Shown: positions 35,300 to 43,519 of the stretch, one piece after another | Numbering within the stretch: position 1 is the stretch's first letter | Layout: each line of letters opens with the position of its first letter | NCBI RefSeq assembly: GCF_026226615.1 | Contig: NZ_JAJAPB010000004.1 | Coordinates: 1-64,000, forward strand | DNA from: Geovibrio ferrireducens | GTDB taxonomy: Bacteria; Chrysiogenota; Deferribacteres; Deferribacterales; Geovibrionaceae | DNA: 64,000 bases | Direction: 5' to 3' | Program-made: the position numbers and the translations under genes | Notes under the pieces: generated by a model | Database searches by the model: none | What the model was told of the DNA's origin: nothing | The model's input: only the letters and a program-made list of their open reading frames with translations

Positions 35300-38200
35300 A
35301 CGGTAAAGCAGGCTCCCTCCCCTATGTTGCAGGCGGTTATGGTTCCGTCCATCTTCTCTTCTATGATGGTTTTGGCTGTGCTGAGGCCTATTCCCGTACC
35401 TTTGTCCCCTTTGGAGGATACGTAAGGCTTGAAGACATCCTCAAGCATATCGCCGCTGATGCCGCCGCCGTTGTCGGATACTGTGAGGGCAATTTGCTCA
35501 CCGTCACGCCTTATATCAAGGCGTATTCTGCCGCTGAAAAAGATTCCGTTTTCCTCTCTGCGGTTCACCACCGCATCCCTTGAATTTGAGATGATGTTCA
35601 TCACCACCTGCTTAAACTCGTTTCTGAATCCCCGCACCTCGTACTCACCGTCGCAGGTCACTTTTGCCTCAATGTCACTCTGGCGGAGCTGCGGCGTGAG
35701 CATGCTCACTATCTCCTCAACTGCCCTTCTGACTTCGAAAATCTCAGGTTCCTTCCCCGGCTTGAAGAAGCTGCGGAAATCGTTCATGGTTTCGTTCATG
35801 AATTCCACCTGCTTCATTATCCCTTCTGATATTTCAGGAAGCTCTCTGAGCTTCTCCTCCGTACCCTCTTCTTCAAGCTCGGAAATATACTGCGCAAGGA
35901 TATAAACCACATTAAGCGGCTGTTTCCACTGATGTGCTATAACGCCTATCATCTCTCCCATTGCGGCCATCTTAGACTGCTGGATAAGCATCTGCTCCTG
36001 CACATCGCGGATCTCCTCAAGATGCTTTATGCTTGTTATATCCTGCACACTGCACACAAACATTGTCCTGCCGCCCAGCATAATCCGGGAAACATACACG
36101 GAAACGGTTATCTCCCTGCCGGAGGATGTCACCCCTGTGTGTTCGCTGCTGAAATGCTCCGCCTGACCGTATGCAAAATCCCTTATCTCTCCGGTTACCC
36201 TCTCACGGCACTCAGCAGCGAGAAGCATTTCATATTTAACGCCGATCAGTTCGTCCGCCCTGTATTCGTGCATACTGGCAAAGGTATCGTTCACCTTGCA
36301 GAAAATGCCGCTTTCATCGCAGAGGCATATACCTATACCCGCCGCATTGAATGTGGCCTCCGTGAGCGTGTCACTGTCCTTTTTCTCTTTTTCAAGCCTT
36401 ATGAGGCTGTCTATATCCCTCATGGAGACTATGCACAGAGGTGTGCCGTTTATCTCCACAAAACAACTGCCCACCTCAACGGTTATGCTGCTTCCGGAAA
36501 AGGTTTTAAGCCTGCTTTCATATACAAAATGCTTGCCTTCCGCAACCAGTTCCGCCACATTCAGACCGTGCTTATACTCCTGAGCCTCATAAAGCTCATC
36601 AGGCCGCATGGTATGGATCTCATGGCGGGAGAAGCCTGTGAGATACAGAAGCCGGTTGTTCGCATCTATTATTCTGCCCGGCGCTCCGTTCTGAGAAACG
36701 GGGAAGATTATCATGGCATCGTTAATATTGTTGAACACACCCTTGAGCTTCATCTCGTTACCGAGCCGTACGGCAAGTTCCCGTTCCACAGACTCAGCCA
36801 GATATTCGTTTATTCGCCTGAGTTCCTTCTCAAGGTTTTTCTGGTCTGTCATATCCGTTGCTATGCATATAAGCCCGTTGTTAAGGCCGCTCGGACACTT
36901 CACACGTACTTTTGTAACACTCAGATAACACGTACGCCCGTCAGACAGACACACCTCATGCTCCTTCACGGAAAACCCCGTATTCAGGAGTGTCTCCATA
37001 TCATCAGACGTGAGGGATTCAAAACCCGCGGGCATTTTCTCATAATAGCGCCTGAGACCGCAGACATCGCTTTCGCTTATTCCTGTGGCGCGGCAGAATG
37101 CATCATTGGCTATTTTCAGGCTTCCGTCATAGGAGACAAACCAAATCCACGCCGGAGCATTTTTCAGCACAGCCCGCAGAAGCTCAGTTCTCTGTTCAAG
37201 CTCACGCTCCATCGTCTTTTTATCTGAAATATCCGTAATAATCGAAAACAGGTACTGCCTGCCTTCTATCTGCACCGGGCTTGAAAAAACGCTCACATCC
37301 TTGATCTCTCCGTCAGCAAGCCTGTGGCGAAATTCAAAGGAGTTTTGTTCCCCTGAGAGAGCCTGCTGCATTCTGCAATCCGCTGATTCGTCTATATTTA
37401 TATCGCATACCCTGAGGGTTTTAAGCTTTTCCAGACTATAGCCGTAAAAGTTGACCGCGGCGGAGTTGGCATCTGATAATCTTTTTGTCACAGGATCCAC
37501 AAGGAGCATTACTGCACTGTGTCCGTTGAAAAGAACCCTGAACTTGCTTTCGCTCTCTTTCAGCAGAAGCCTGATCCTTTCTATCTCTGTTATATCAGTG
37601 AAAGTTATGGCCAGCGTACCTTCTGACTGGTCAAACTCGCTGTGGCTGATGAGAAGTACCCGCACCTTTCCGGTGGCAGAATCGCGCATCTTAACCTTGC
37701 TTTCCGCCCCTTCCCTGTCATTTTCCCGCACCTGTTCAAGCCAGTTGCTCCCTTCCCTGTTAAAGATGTAGCCGGGTTCCTCAATGAAAAATTCGCAGAT
37801 GCATAAGTGGTATTGCAGGAAAGCCTCCACAGAGGCGTAACCCAGAAAATCCATGGTGCGCCTGTTGGCTGTGATCATCCCTTTGCCGTCGGTTACACAC
37901 ACCATTGTGGGCAGCATATCAAGCAGACGGTATTTGAATGTTCTTTCATTCCTCAGTTTTTCCAGAGTCTTGGCGCTGAAGGTATAAAGCCACAGGACGG
38001 ATATGAAGAACAGGCTGATAAAAAACGAAAAAGCGATCATCAGCCTGTCAGCTTTTGAATGTTCTGACCTGATGTCGGTCATGTAGGAAAGAACGCCTGA
38101 CCAGTCCGATATTTCCGACTGCTCAATACAGCGTGATGAATATACAGAGAAACGGTTTATTTCTGAGGCAAAATTCTGACTGAGGAGATCAGCCCCGCCG

Positions 38201-38538
38201 TAGAAACTGCTCAGATACCCCTCAATACCTGCCCTGACAGTGAGCATGCAGCCGTCATAGCCTTCGCCTGTGTCTTTAAGATAATACAGCGCATTGTCAA
38301 AGCTCCTCACTGCCTTATCAAGGGCAACGGGGTCTTTCTGAAAATAAGCCTTCTGATACTGGCCGCAACCTTCTGCGATGAGAACAGAAGCCCGGAGAAC
38401 ATTCCTGGAGCGTTCAAACTCATACATATCAGGCTCAATTTTTCTTATACGCAGATAATCCAGCATTATCAGCGTGATAACCACGACTGAAAAAGCAGAC
38501 ACCAGCATAAACAGTCTGTTGCCCGAAATAAAACCCAT
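35275..38538 (-). CDS. Five-PAS membrane histidine kinase
   Basis: A 1087-aa sensor kinase. Two membrane segments (about 10-28 and 172-192) bound a periplasmic helical domain of about 140 residues. Five PAS-like domains follow (about 200-330, 335-450, 455-575, 600-720 and 735-855), then a HisKA-type domain with IAHQWKQPLN (His near 880) and an ATPase domain (NIISNSRDAV, DNGGGI, GTGIGLS). The HQWKQPLN phosphobox is common in large PAS kinases. No response regulator is adjacent on its strand; the REC-Hpt protein across the small pseudogene is the nearest candidate. Confidence 0.9.
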   Translation of the reverse strand: MGFISGNRLFMLVSAFSVVVITLIMLDYLRIRKIEPDMYEFERSRNVLRASVLIAEGCGQYQKAYFQKDPVALDKAVRSFDNALYYLKDTGEGYDGCMLTVRAGIEGYLSSFYGGADLLSQNFASEINRFSVYSSRCIEQSEISDWSGVLSYMTDIRSEHSKADRLMIAFSFFISLFFISVLWLYTFSAKTLEKLRNERTFKYRLLDMLPTMVCVTDGKGMITANRRTMDFLGYASVEAFLQYHLCICEFFIEEPGYIFNREGSNWLEQVRENDREGAESKVKMRDSATGKVRVLLISHSEFDQSEGTLAITFTDITEIERIRLLLKESESKFRVLFNGHSAVMLLVDPVTKRLSDANSAAVNFYGYSLEKLKTLRVCDINIDESADCRMQQALSGEQNSFEFRHRLADGEIKDVSVFSSPVQIEGRQYLFSIITDISDKKTMERELEQRTELLRAVLKNAPAWIWFVSYDGSLKIANDAFCRATGISESDVCGLRRYYEKMPAGFESLTSDDMETLLNTGFSVKEHEVCLSDGRTCYLSVTKVRVKCPSGLNNGLICIATDMTDQKNLEKELRRINEYLAESVERELAVRLGNEMKLKGVFNNINDAMIIFPVSQNGAPGRIIDANNRLLYLTGFSRHEIHTMRPDELYEAQEYKHGLNVAELVAEGKHFVYESRLKTFSGSSITVEVGSCFVEINGTPLCIVSMRDIDSLIRLEKEKKDSDTLTEATFNAAGIGICLCDESGIFCKVNDTFASMHEYRADELIGVKYEMLLAAECRERVTGEIRDFAYGQAEHFSSEHTGVTSSGREITVSVYVSRIMLGGRTMFVCSVQDITSIKHLEEIRDVQEQMLIQQSKMAAMGEMIGVIAHQWKQPLNVVYILAQYISELEEEGTEEKLRELPEISEGIMKQVEFMNETMNDFRSFFKPGKEPEIFEVRRAVEEIVSMLTPQLRQSDIEAKVTCDGEYEVRGFRNEFKQVVMNIISNSRDAVVNRREENGIFFSGRIRLDIRRDGEQIALTVSDNGGGISGDMLEDVFKPYVSSKGDKGTGIGLSTAKTIIEEKMDGTITACNIGEGACFTVYLPEYGE

Positions 38539-38585
38539 AAGCGACCCTTGAATGAAAAATTGTGTACAGTGTTTTGTCTTTATCT

Positions 38586-38614
38586 AGTATTGACGTTAGT
38601 CCTTCGGGTTTCAA
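38586..38614 (-). promoter_or_regulatory. Candidate promoter of the PAS kinase gene
   Basis: On the minus strand TTGAAA (38609-38614) and AATACT (38586-38591) are separated by 17 bases, about 50 bases before the kinase start. The rest of the 38539-38825 gap shows no gene or clear promoter for mazG. Confidence 0.45.
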
Positions 38615-38825
38615 GTTTTTTTATGCAGGTTGCAGCGTATTAAACATTTTACCGTAATCCCGCGCAGTTATTAAAGCCCACATAGCCCGCCGGAAGAATA
38701 ATCTGTTAACATCAGGTAAAACATAAATAGTTCCGTGTCTTATTCCGTTGATTTTTATGAACCGCTGATTTAGTATTTACTATTCTTCAGGCAGTGATTT
38801 CCTGCACAGGCGGAGCCGTTATTTT

Positions 38826-39608
38826 ATGAGCATAAACTTTGACAGACTTGTGGAAACAGTCCGCAAACTGAGAAGCCCCGAAGGCTGTCCGTGGGACAGG
38901 GAGCAAAACCTTTACTCCATAAAAGAGCATTTCATGGAAGAAGCCTATGAGCTGCTTGATGCACTGGATAATAAAGATACAGAAAACATCCGCGAGGAGC
39001 TTGGGGACATTATATTCCATGTGGTGTTCCACTCCGTAATGGCGGAGGATGAGGAAGAGTTCAGCCTTGATGATGTGCTGGAAGAGATAAACAGCAAGCT
39101 CATAAGACGCCATCCCCATGTCTTCGGAAACGAAACGGTCAGCGGAACGGAAGATGTCATCGTAAACTGGGACAAAATCAAGGCGGAAGAGAAAAAGAAT
39201 CTCTCCCGTTCATTCTTTGACGGAATCCCCGCATCCTTTCCGTCACTGCGCAGGGCTGAAAAGCTCCAGAAAAAAGCGCGCAAAGTCGGCTTTGACTGGC
39301 CGGGACTTGAGGACTGCATGGGCAAAGTCCGCGAGGAATTCGCCGAGTTTGAAGAGGCTGTCAGCGAAGGCAGCAGAGAGCACATAGAGCATGAGCTTGG
39401 GGATGTACTGTTCGCCCTTGTGAATGTGTCCAGATTTCTGGAAACTAACCCTGACGAAGCATTAAGAAAATGCAATAAAAGATTCACAGCACGCTTTGAA
39501 TACATTGGCAGAAAGCTTGCCGAAAAAGGCCTGACCTATGAGGATGCCTCTCTGGAAGAGATGGACAGACTCTGGGACGAAGCAAAAGCGGCAGAAAACA
39601 GCATCTGA
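38826..39608 (+). CDS. mazG: Nucleoside triphosphate pyrophosphohydrolase MazG
   Basis: Hydrolyses NTPs to NMPs and pyrophosphate, cleaning the nucleotide pool. The 260 aa contain two MazG domains: the first with SPEGCPWDREQ and EEAYELLDAL...EELGDIIFHVV, the second with EEFAEFEEAV...HELGDVLFALV, both keeping the ExxE...ExxD metal-binding motifs. Length matches the housekeeping MazG of Gram-negative bacteria. Confidence 0.96.
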   Translation: MSINFDRLVETVRKLRSPEGCPWDREQNLYSIKEHFMEEAYELLDALDNKDTENIREELGDIIFHVVFHSVMAEDEEEFSLDDVLEEINSKLIRRHPHVFGNETVSGTEDVIVNWDKIKAEEKKNLSRSFFDGIPASFPSLRRAEKLQKKARKVGFDWPGLEDCMGKVREEFAEFEEAVSEGSREHIEHELGDVLFALVNVSRFLETNPDEALRKCNKRFTARFEYIGRKLAEKGLTYEDASLEEMDRLWDEAKAAENSI

Positions 39609-39640
39609 TTTATCCCCTTAAATTTTCGGCAGGTAGCTTA

Positions 39641-40744
39641 ATGAACAAAGAGATCAGCACATTTCATGCAGGCAGATTCTTATTCACCAACGGCAGAACA
39701 GTAAACCCCACTCTCCTTGCAGAGGCGGAAGGCACACTTTTCCTCGCAGGAAAACTGCCTGTTTTCCCGGACACAGCCGGAGAATTATTCCTCAACCTTG
39801 AACAGCGCTCGCTTTATGCCGCGTCCGAGCTTGCGGGAAACGCCCTTAACATGTCCGAGACAATGAGTATAACCGGCGGTGATGAGTCTTTTTTCGGCGA
39901 GGATTCCCGTGCGGTGCGAATTTTTAACCTCGGAAGAGCCTACGCCGCCCTCGCAGCCCAGAAAGAGTGCGGCAGTTTCCTTATTGATGAAAAGTTTGTA
40001 TCATCCCTTAATTCCGTTCTGGAAAAAAGGCTGAACACAGAACCCGCAAACTACCGCAATCACCCTGTGAGCGTTTTTGAGAAACAGTTTTCAAGGCCGT
40101 ACAGTCCGCCTGAAACAAAACTTGATGTAAACCTTCTTATGAAGTCATTCTTCGAGTGGATAAATTCGCCGGAAATTGTCTCCTGCGGTGTAATCACGAG
40201 AGCATCCCTCGCTCACCTTTACCTTGTGAAAATATACCCCTTCGCCGGGTCATCCGAAACATTGGCGAGACTGACAGAGAGCTTTATATACAAAGCGGCC
40301 GGGGTGGGCTATCTGCCGCATCTGCTCTGCCTTATTTACAGGGAATCAAAAGAATACTTCCCCATACTGGAAAGATTTACAGAGTCGGGCGACCCTTCGG
40401 AATTTATCAATTTTGTCTGCGGGATAATAGGCAGCAGTCTGGGAGAAGTCCAGAAGAGAAGCCTCGAAATAATAACAGAAGAGATGTTCGACAGCTATAT
40501 CCGCAGACTGCTGGCAGCAAAGGAGATAAGCGAACGTCTGGCGGGGCTTGTGGGTATCCTTAAGAAACGCGGCTCATTCCGCCAGAGCGAGCTCCAGCTC
40601 ATGAAGGAGTTCACCGTGCTCTACGGAGGAGTGAGCAGAACCACTGTCCGCAGGGATATTGTAAGGCTTGCTGAACTCAGGCTGATCACAGAGACAGGGG
40701 ATGAAGAGTACACCCTCAACAGGGGAATACTCTTCGGAAAATAG
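39641..40744 (+). CDS. Degenerate Fic-fold protein with C-terminal winged helix
   Basis: A 367-aa protein with the layout of Fic AMP-transferases: an N-terminal helix like the inhibitory region (SELAGNALNMSETMS, about 70), a Fic core (about 170-260) and a C-terminal winged-helix (about 310-365, SRTTVRRDIVRLAELRLI). At the place of the HPFxDGNGR active site it reads YPFAGSSETLAR: the catalytic His is Tyr and the DGNGR loop is lost. Enzyme activity is therefore unlikely; a DNA-binding regulatory role is possible. It starts 32 bases after mazG. The Fic call is my own alignment and moderate. Confidence 0.6.
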   Translation: MNKEISTFHAGRFLFTNGRTVNPTLLAEAEGTLFLAGKLPVFPDTAGELFLNLEQRSLYAASELAGNALNMSETMSITGGDESFFGEDSRAVRIFNLGRAYAALAAQKECGSFLIDEKFVSSLNSVLEKRLNTEPANYRNHPVSVFEKQFSRPYSPPETKLDVNLLMKSFFEWINSPEIVSCGVITRASLAHLYLVKIYPFAGSSETLARLTESFIYKAAGVGYLPHLLCLIYRESKEYFPILERFTESGDPSEFINFVCGIIGSSLGEVQKRSLEIITEEMFDSYIRRLLAAKEISERLAGLVGILKKRGSFRQSELQLMKEFTVLYGGVSRTTVRRDIVRLAELRLITETGDEEYTLNRGILFGK

Positions 40745-40748
40745 ACTT

Positions 40749-41471
40749 CTATACCCTGAAAAAGCCGACTGCATTCACCCTCGTTCCGTCAGAGACTGAA
40801 AACAGGTAATCTCCGCCCTTCTGCTCGATCTTCACCAGCGCCTCCTCAGTTCCGAGGGGGAGCTCATGGGAATATTCTATGCAGAATTCCGTAAAATCTC
40901 TCTTGCCCCCGTTTAACGCAGCAAAAGCCTGAAAGATATAGGCAGAGTAAACTGTGTTGTTCAGGTGCGAGTTTATGTCAAAATCGGTGAGCCTCGTCTG
41001 AATCCTGTGGGCGGCTGCATTTTCAGAGGGCGATTCCGGCTTCCAGTCCTCAATAACTGTTCCGTTTGTCATCTCCTCCACAGGCTTGTACGCCTCCGGA
41101 ATTTCAGGCTCAATCTTTGCAGGGCGTTTTTTCTCAGTATCAATAAACAGCCACACGGAAGACGCGGTGCAGACTGTGCGCCCGTTTCCGGTAAGTTCAA
41201 ACTCCCTGAACCCTTTGAAGCGTTGCATGCCCCTTGACCATGTTTCCGTTTTAAGAACATCATACAGGCGTATGCCGTCGTGGAGCTTGTAGGCCAGCCT
41301 GTGCAGCATCCACAGCCTGTTCATACCCATGTATCTTCCGTGAGTGAAGCCTATGCTGTCAGAGTGCTTTATCGCCGCTTCCTGAAAAATACGGAAGAGT
41401 GCGTCCGGGAGAATGTGTCCGTCTGTTCCTGCATCGTTTATTTTGACCGAGTCGGTTGTGCTGTACTTCAT
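40749..41471 (-). CDS. Acyl-ACP thioesterase
   Basis: Releases fatty acids from acyl carrier protein. From the ATG at 41471 (240 aa, AAGGTG six bases ahead) it has two hotdog halves: the first with HSDSIGFTHGRYMGMNRLWMLHRLAYKL, the second with RLTDFDINSHLNNTVYSAYIF, which carries the conserved Asp, Asn and His (D-x-N-x-H-x-N-N) of the acyl-ACP thioesterase family. A longer reading frame to 41522 adds 17 residues without support. It is convergent with the Fic-fold gene. Confidence 0.85.
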   Translation of the reverse strand: MKYSTTDSVKINDAGTDGHILPDALFRIFQEAAIKHSDSIGFTHGRYMGMNRLWMLHRLAYKLHDGIRLYDVLKTETWSRGMQRFKGFREFELTGNGRTVCTASSVWLFIDTEKKRPAKIEPEIPEAYKPVEEMTNGTVIEDWKPESPSENAAAHRIQTRLTDFDINSHLNNTVYSAYIFQAFAALNGGKRDFTEFCIEYSHELPLGTEEALVKIEQKGGDYLFSVSDGTRVNAVGFFRV

Positions 41472-41662
41472 TTTTTCACCTTTGATAAAGCCTATCATAT
41501 TCCATATGAACATTTTTTCCAAGTTGACAAATTACACCCCGGCGCATTTTTTTGTTTGCATGCTGATATTTTTTTTAGGGTTAACACATGCTCTTGACGT
41601 AAAAATTACCTGAAAGCCTGATTTGCTGAGGCTTTCAGACTGGAAAGTTTTTTTAATTTCCC

Positions 41663-41739
41663 TTGACGCATATATATGCTTCTGCTAAAGTTTGGCATGG
41701 ATTGGATCGATAAGATCATAAATTGGTTTAATTTGGCAT
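41663..41739 (+). promoter_or_regulatory. dcw promoter with TTGG direct repeats
   Basis: TTGACG (41663-41668) and TAAAGT (41686-41691) are separated by 17 bases. Between this promoter and the mraZ start are four TTGG-containing boxes, including an exact TTTGGCAT pair at 41691-41698 and 41732-41739. MraZ in other bacteria binds direct repeats in this position and represses its own operon, so these may be its operator, although the published box (TGGG) is not matched exactly. Confidence 0.6.
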
Positions 41740-41746
41740 AAGTGAG

Positions 41747-42187
41747 ATGGGCAGCTTCAAAGGAAAATACGAACACAAAATCAGCGAGACGGGCAGAATA
41801 AGCGTGCCGTCCAAGTTCCGGGACATCCTCCGCTCTAAATACCAGAGTGATGATCTCGTTCTGCTCTCAATGGGAAGCCATCTCCGTGTGTACCCCGCCG
41901 CTGAGTGGGAAAAGCAGGAAGCACGCTGGGAGCAGGAGCAGTCCGGCAACCCCGAATTAAACGAATTTCTCCGCCGTCTGTACTCGATGATGGATGAATG
42001 CTCCATAGACAAAAACGGCCGCATAGTAATAACACAGGACGTAAGGAAATATAACTCCCTCGAAGGGGACTGCATAATAAACGGCTTCCGCAACCGTATG
42101 GAAATATGGGACAAGGCGGCCTGGGAATCAGCAACCGGAGGAGAAAAACTCGAAGCACTGTTTGCCAAATTTGCGGACAGCTTCTAA
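41747..42187 (+). CDS. mraZ: Transcriptional regulator MraZ
   Basis: A 146-aa DNA-binding protein with two AbrB-like SpoVT halves: KGKYEHKISETGRISVPSKFRD (about 5-26) and SIDKNGRIVITQDVRKY (about 85-101). It heads the division and cell-wall cluster, which it probably autoregulates. The ribosome site is weak, GTGAG directly touching the ATG. Overall size is normal. Confidence 0.95.
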   Translation: MGSFKGKYEHKISETGRISVPSKFRDILRSKYQSDDLVLLSMGSHLRVYPAAEWEKQEARWEQEQSGNPELNEFLRRLYSMMDECSIDKNGRIVITQDVRKYNSLEGDCIINGFRNRMEIWDKAAWESATGGEKLEALFAKFADSF

Positions 42188-42199
42188 GGAGGGCGGAAA

Positions 42200-43132
42200 A
42201 TGCACAAATCCGTTCTGCTTAACGAGGTGCTCTCGTTTCTTCCTGCTAAGGATGACGGGGTTCTTCTGGATCTCACCGGCGGTTTCGGCGGTCACTCCGC
42301 CGCAATGAACGAAAGGCTTAAGCCGGAAGCCCGGCACATAATTCTGGACAGAGACCCGGAATCAGTGGCGAGGCTCAGGGAAAGATTTAAATCCTGCCCA
42401 AACGTGCAGGTGTTTCATAAAAACTTCGGCAGCTTTGACGAAGTGCTCGATGAACTGGGCATCGGAAAAGTTGACGGAATACTGGCGGACTTCGGGGTTT
42501 CCACCATGCAGGTGAGAGACGGAGCGAGGGGATTCTCCTTCCGGGAGGACGGTCCGCTGGATATGAGGATGGACAACTCAGAGGGGATAACCGCCGCTGA
42601 TGTCGTAAACACATTCTCAAGAGAGGAAATCTCCGGAATCATAGATAAGTTCGGGGAGGACCGCTTCGCATGGCGGATAGCCGGGGCTATAGTCAGCGCA
42701 AGGGAGATAAAACCCTTTACCACCACAAAAGAACTTGCCGACACGGTTTTCAAGGCTGTTCCGGCTAAGTTCCACAAAAAAGGTTTTCACCCCGCCACGC
42801 AGACTTTTCAGGCGGTCAGAATATATGTGAACGGAGAGCTGGAAGAGATTGAAACCATGCTCTCCAAACTTGAGGACAGAGTAGAGACGGGCGGAATTGC
42901 TGCCTTTATTTCGTTTCACTCTCTGGAAGACAGACTGGTGAAAGAAAAATTCCGCTACTTTGAAAAAGAATGCATCTGCCCTATTGAGCAGATTTTATGC
43001 CGCTGCGGAAAGAAGAGAACCTTCCGTCAGCTTACAAGAAAACCTCTGGTTCCGTCTGAGGCCGAAGTGGCTGAAAATCCATTAAGCAGAAGCGCGAAGC
43101 TCAGAGCAGCACAAAGGGTGTCATCCTCTTGA
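42200..43132 (+). CDS. rsmH: 16S rRNA m4C1402 methyltransferase
   Basis: SAM-dependent N4-methylation of C1402 in 16S rRNA (formerly MraW). The 310 aa start MHKSVLLNEVLSFL and contain the SAM motif LDLTGGFGGHS, then ADFGVSTMQVRDGARGFSF and FISFHSLEDRLVKEKF. A strong AGGAGG lies before the ATG. Complete. Confidence 0.98.
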   Translation: MHKSVLLNEVLSFLPAKDDGVLLDLTGGFGGHSAAMNERLKPEARHIILDRDPESVARLRERFKSCPNVQVFHKNFGSFDEVLDELGIGKVDGILADFGVSTMQVRDGARGFSFREDGPLDMRMDNSEGITAADVVNTFSREEISGIIDKFGEDRFAWRIAGAIVSAREIKPFTTTKELADTVFKAVPAKFHKKGFHPATQTFQAVRIYVNGELEEIETMLSKLEDRVETGGIAAFISFHSLEDRLVKEKFRYFEKECICPIEQILCRCGKKRTFRQLTRKPLVPSEAEVAENPLSRSAKLRAAQRVSSS

Positions 43133-43149
43133 ATTAGAGGCAGGTTTCT

Positions 43150-43171
43150 CCGGGCGGGGTACGCCGTCCGG
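43150..43171. promoter_or_regulatory. Hairpin between rsmH and ftsL
   Basis: CCGGGCGG (43150-43157) and CCGTCCGG (43164-43171) pair with one G-T, leaving a 6-base loop. No T-run follows, so it is more likely a message-processing or stability element inside the dcw operon than a terminator. Confidence 0.4.
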
Positions 43172-43207
43172 GGAACCTTAATAAATTAAACGCATGGGAA
43201 GGAACCT

Positions 43208-43519
43208 ATGAGAGCGAAAACGATCTATTGGGACAAGGTTTATGAATCAAACGGCGAAAACTCCCTCAGCACCGGAAAGGTTCTTTTGTGGGCCCTGCTC
43301 ATTATTTCGGTCTTTCTCGTAGTATATGTCAGACACCTCTGCGTCCGTGAAGGTTATGCCATAAGCAGACTGGCCTCGGATCTGAACGAAATGGAGATCC
43401 AGTACCAGCTCATGCAGGAAAAACAGTCCGAAATGCGCGACACCGCAAGCCTCTATAAAATGGGGGAGAACATGGGTCTCGTACTGCCGGACATGAACAG
43501 GACATTTAATGTTCAGTGA
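43208..43519 (+). CDS. ftsL: Cell division protein FtsL-like
   Basis: A 103-aa bitopic membrane protein: short cytoplasmic start, a membrane segment (about 26-45) and a periplasmic coiled coil (about 50-85). This shape and the position between rsmH and ftsI identify FtsL, part of the FtsQLB complex that activates septal cell-wall synthesis. Sequence conservation in the family is low. It has GGAAGGAA ahead of the start and its end overlaps ftsI by 11 bases. Confidence 0.85.
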   Translation: MRAKTIYWDKVYESNGENSLSTGKVLLWALLIISVFLVVYVRHLCVREGYAISRLASDLNEMEIQYQLMQEKQSEMRDTASLYKMGENMGLVLPDMNRTFNVQ

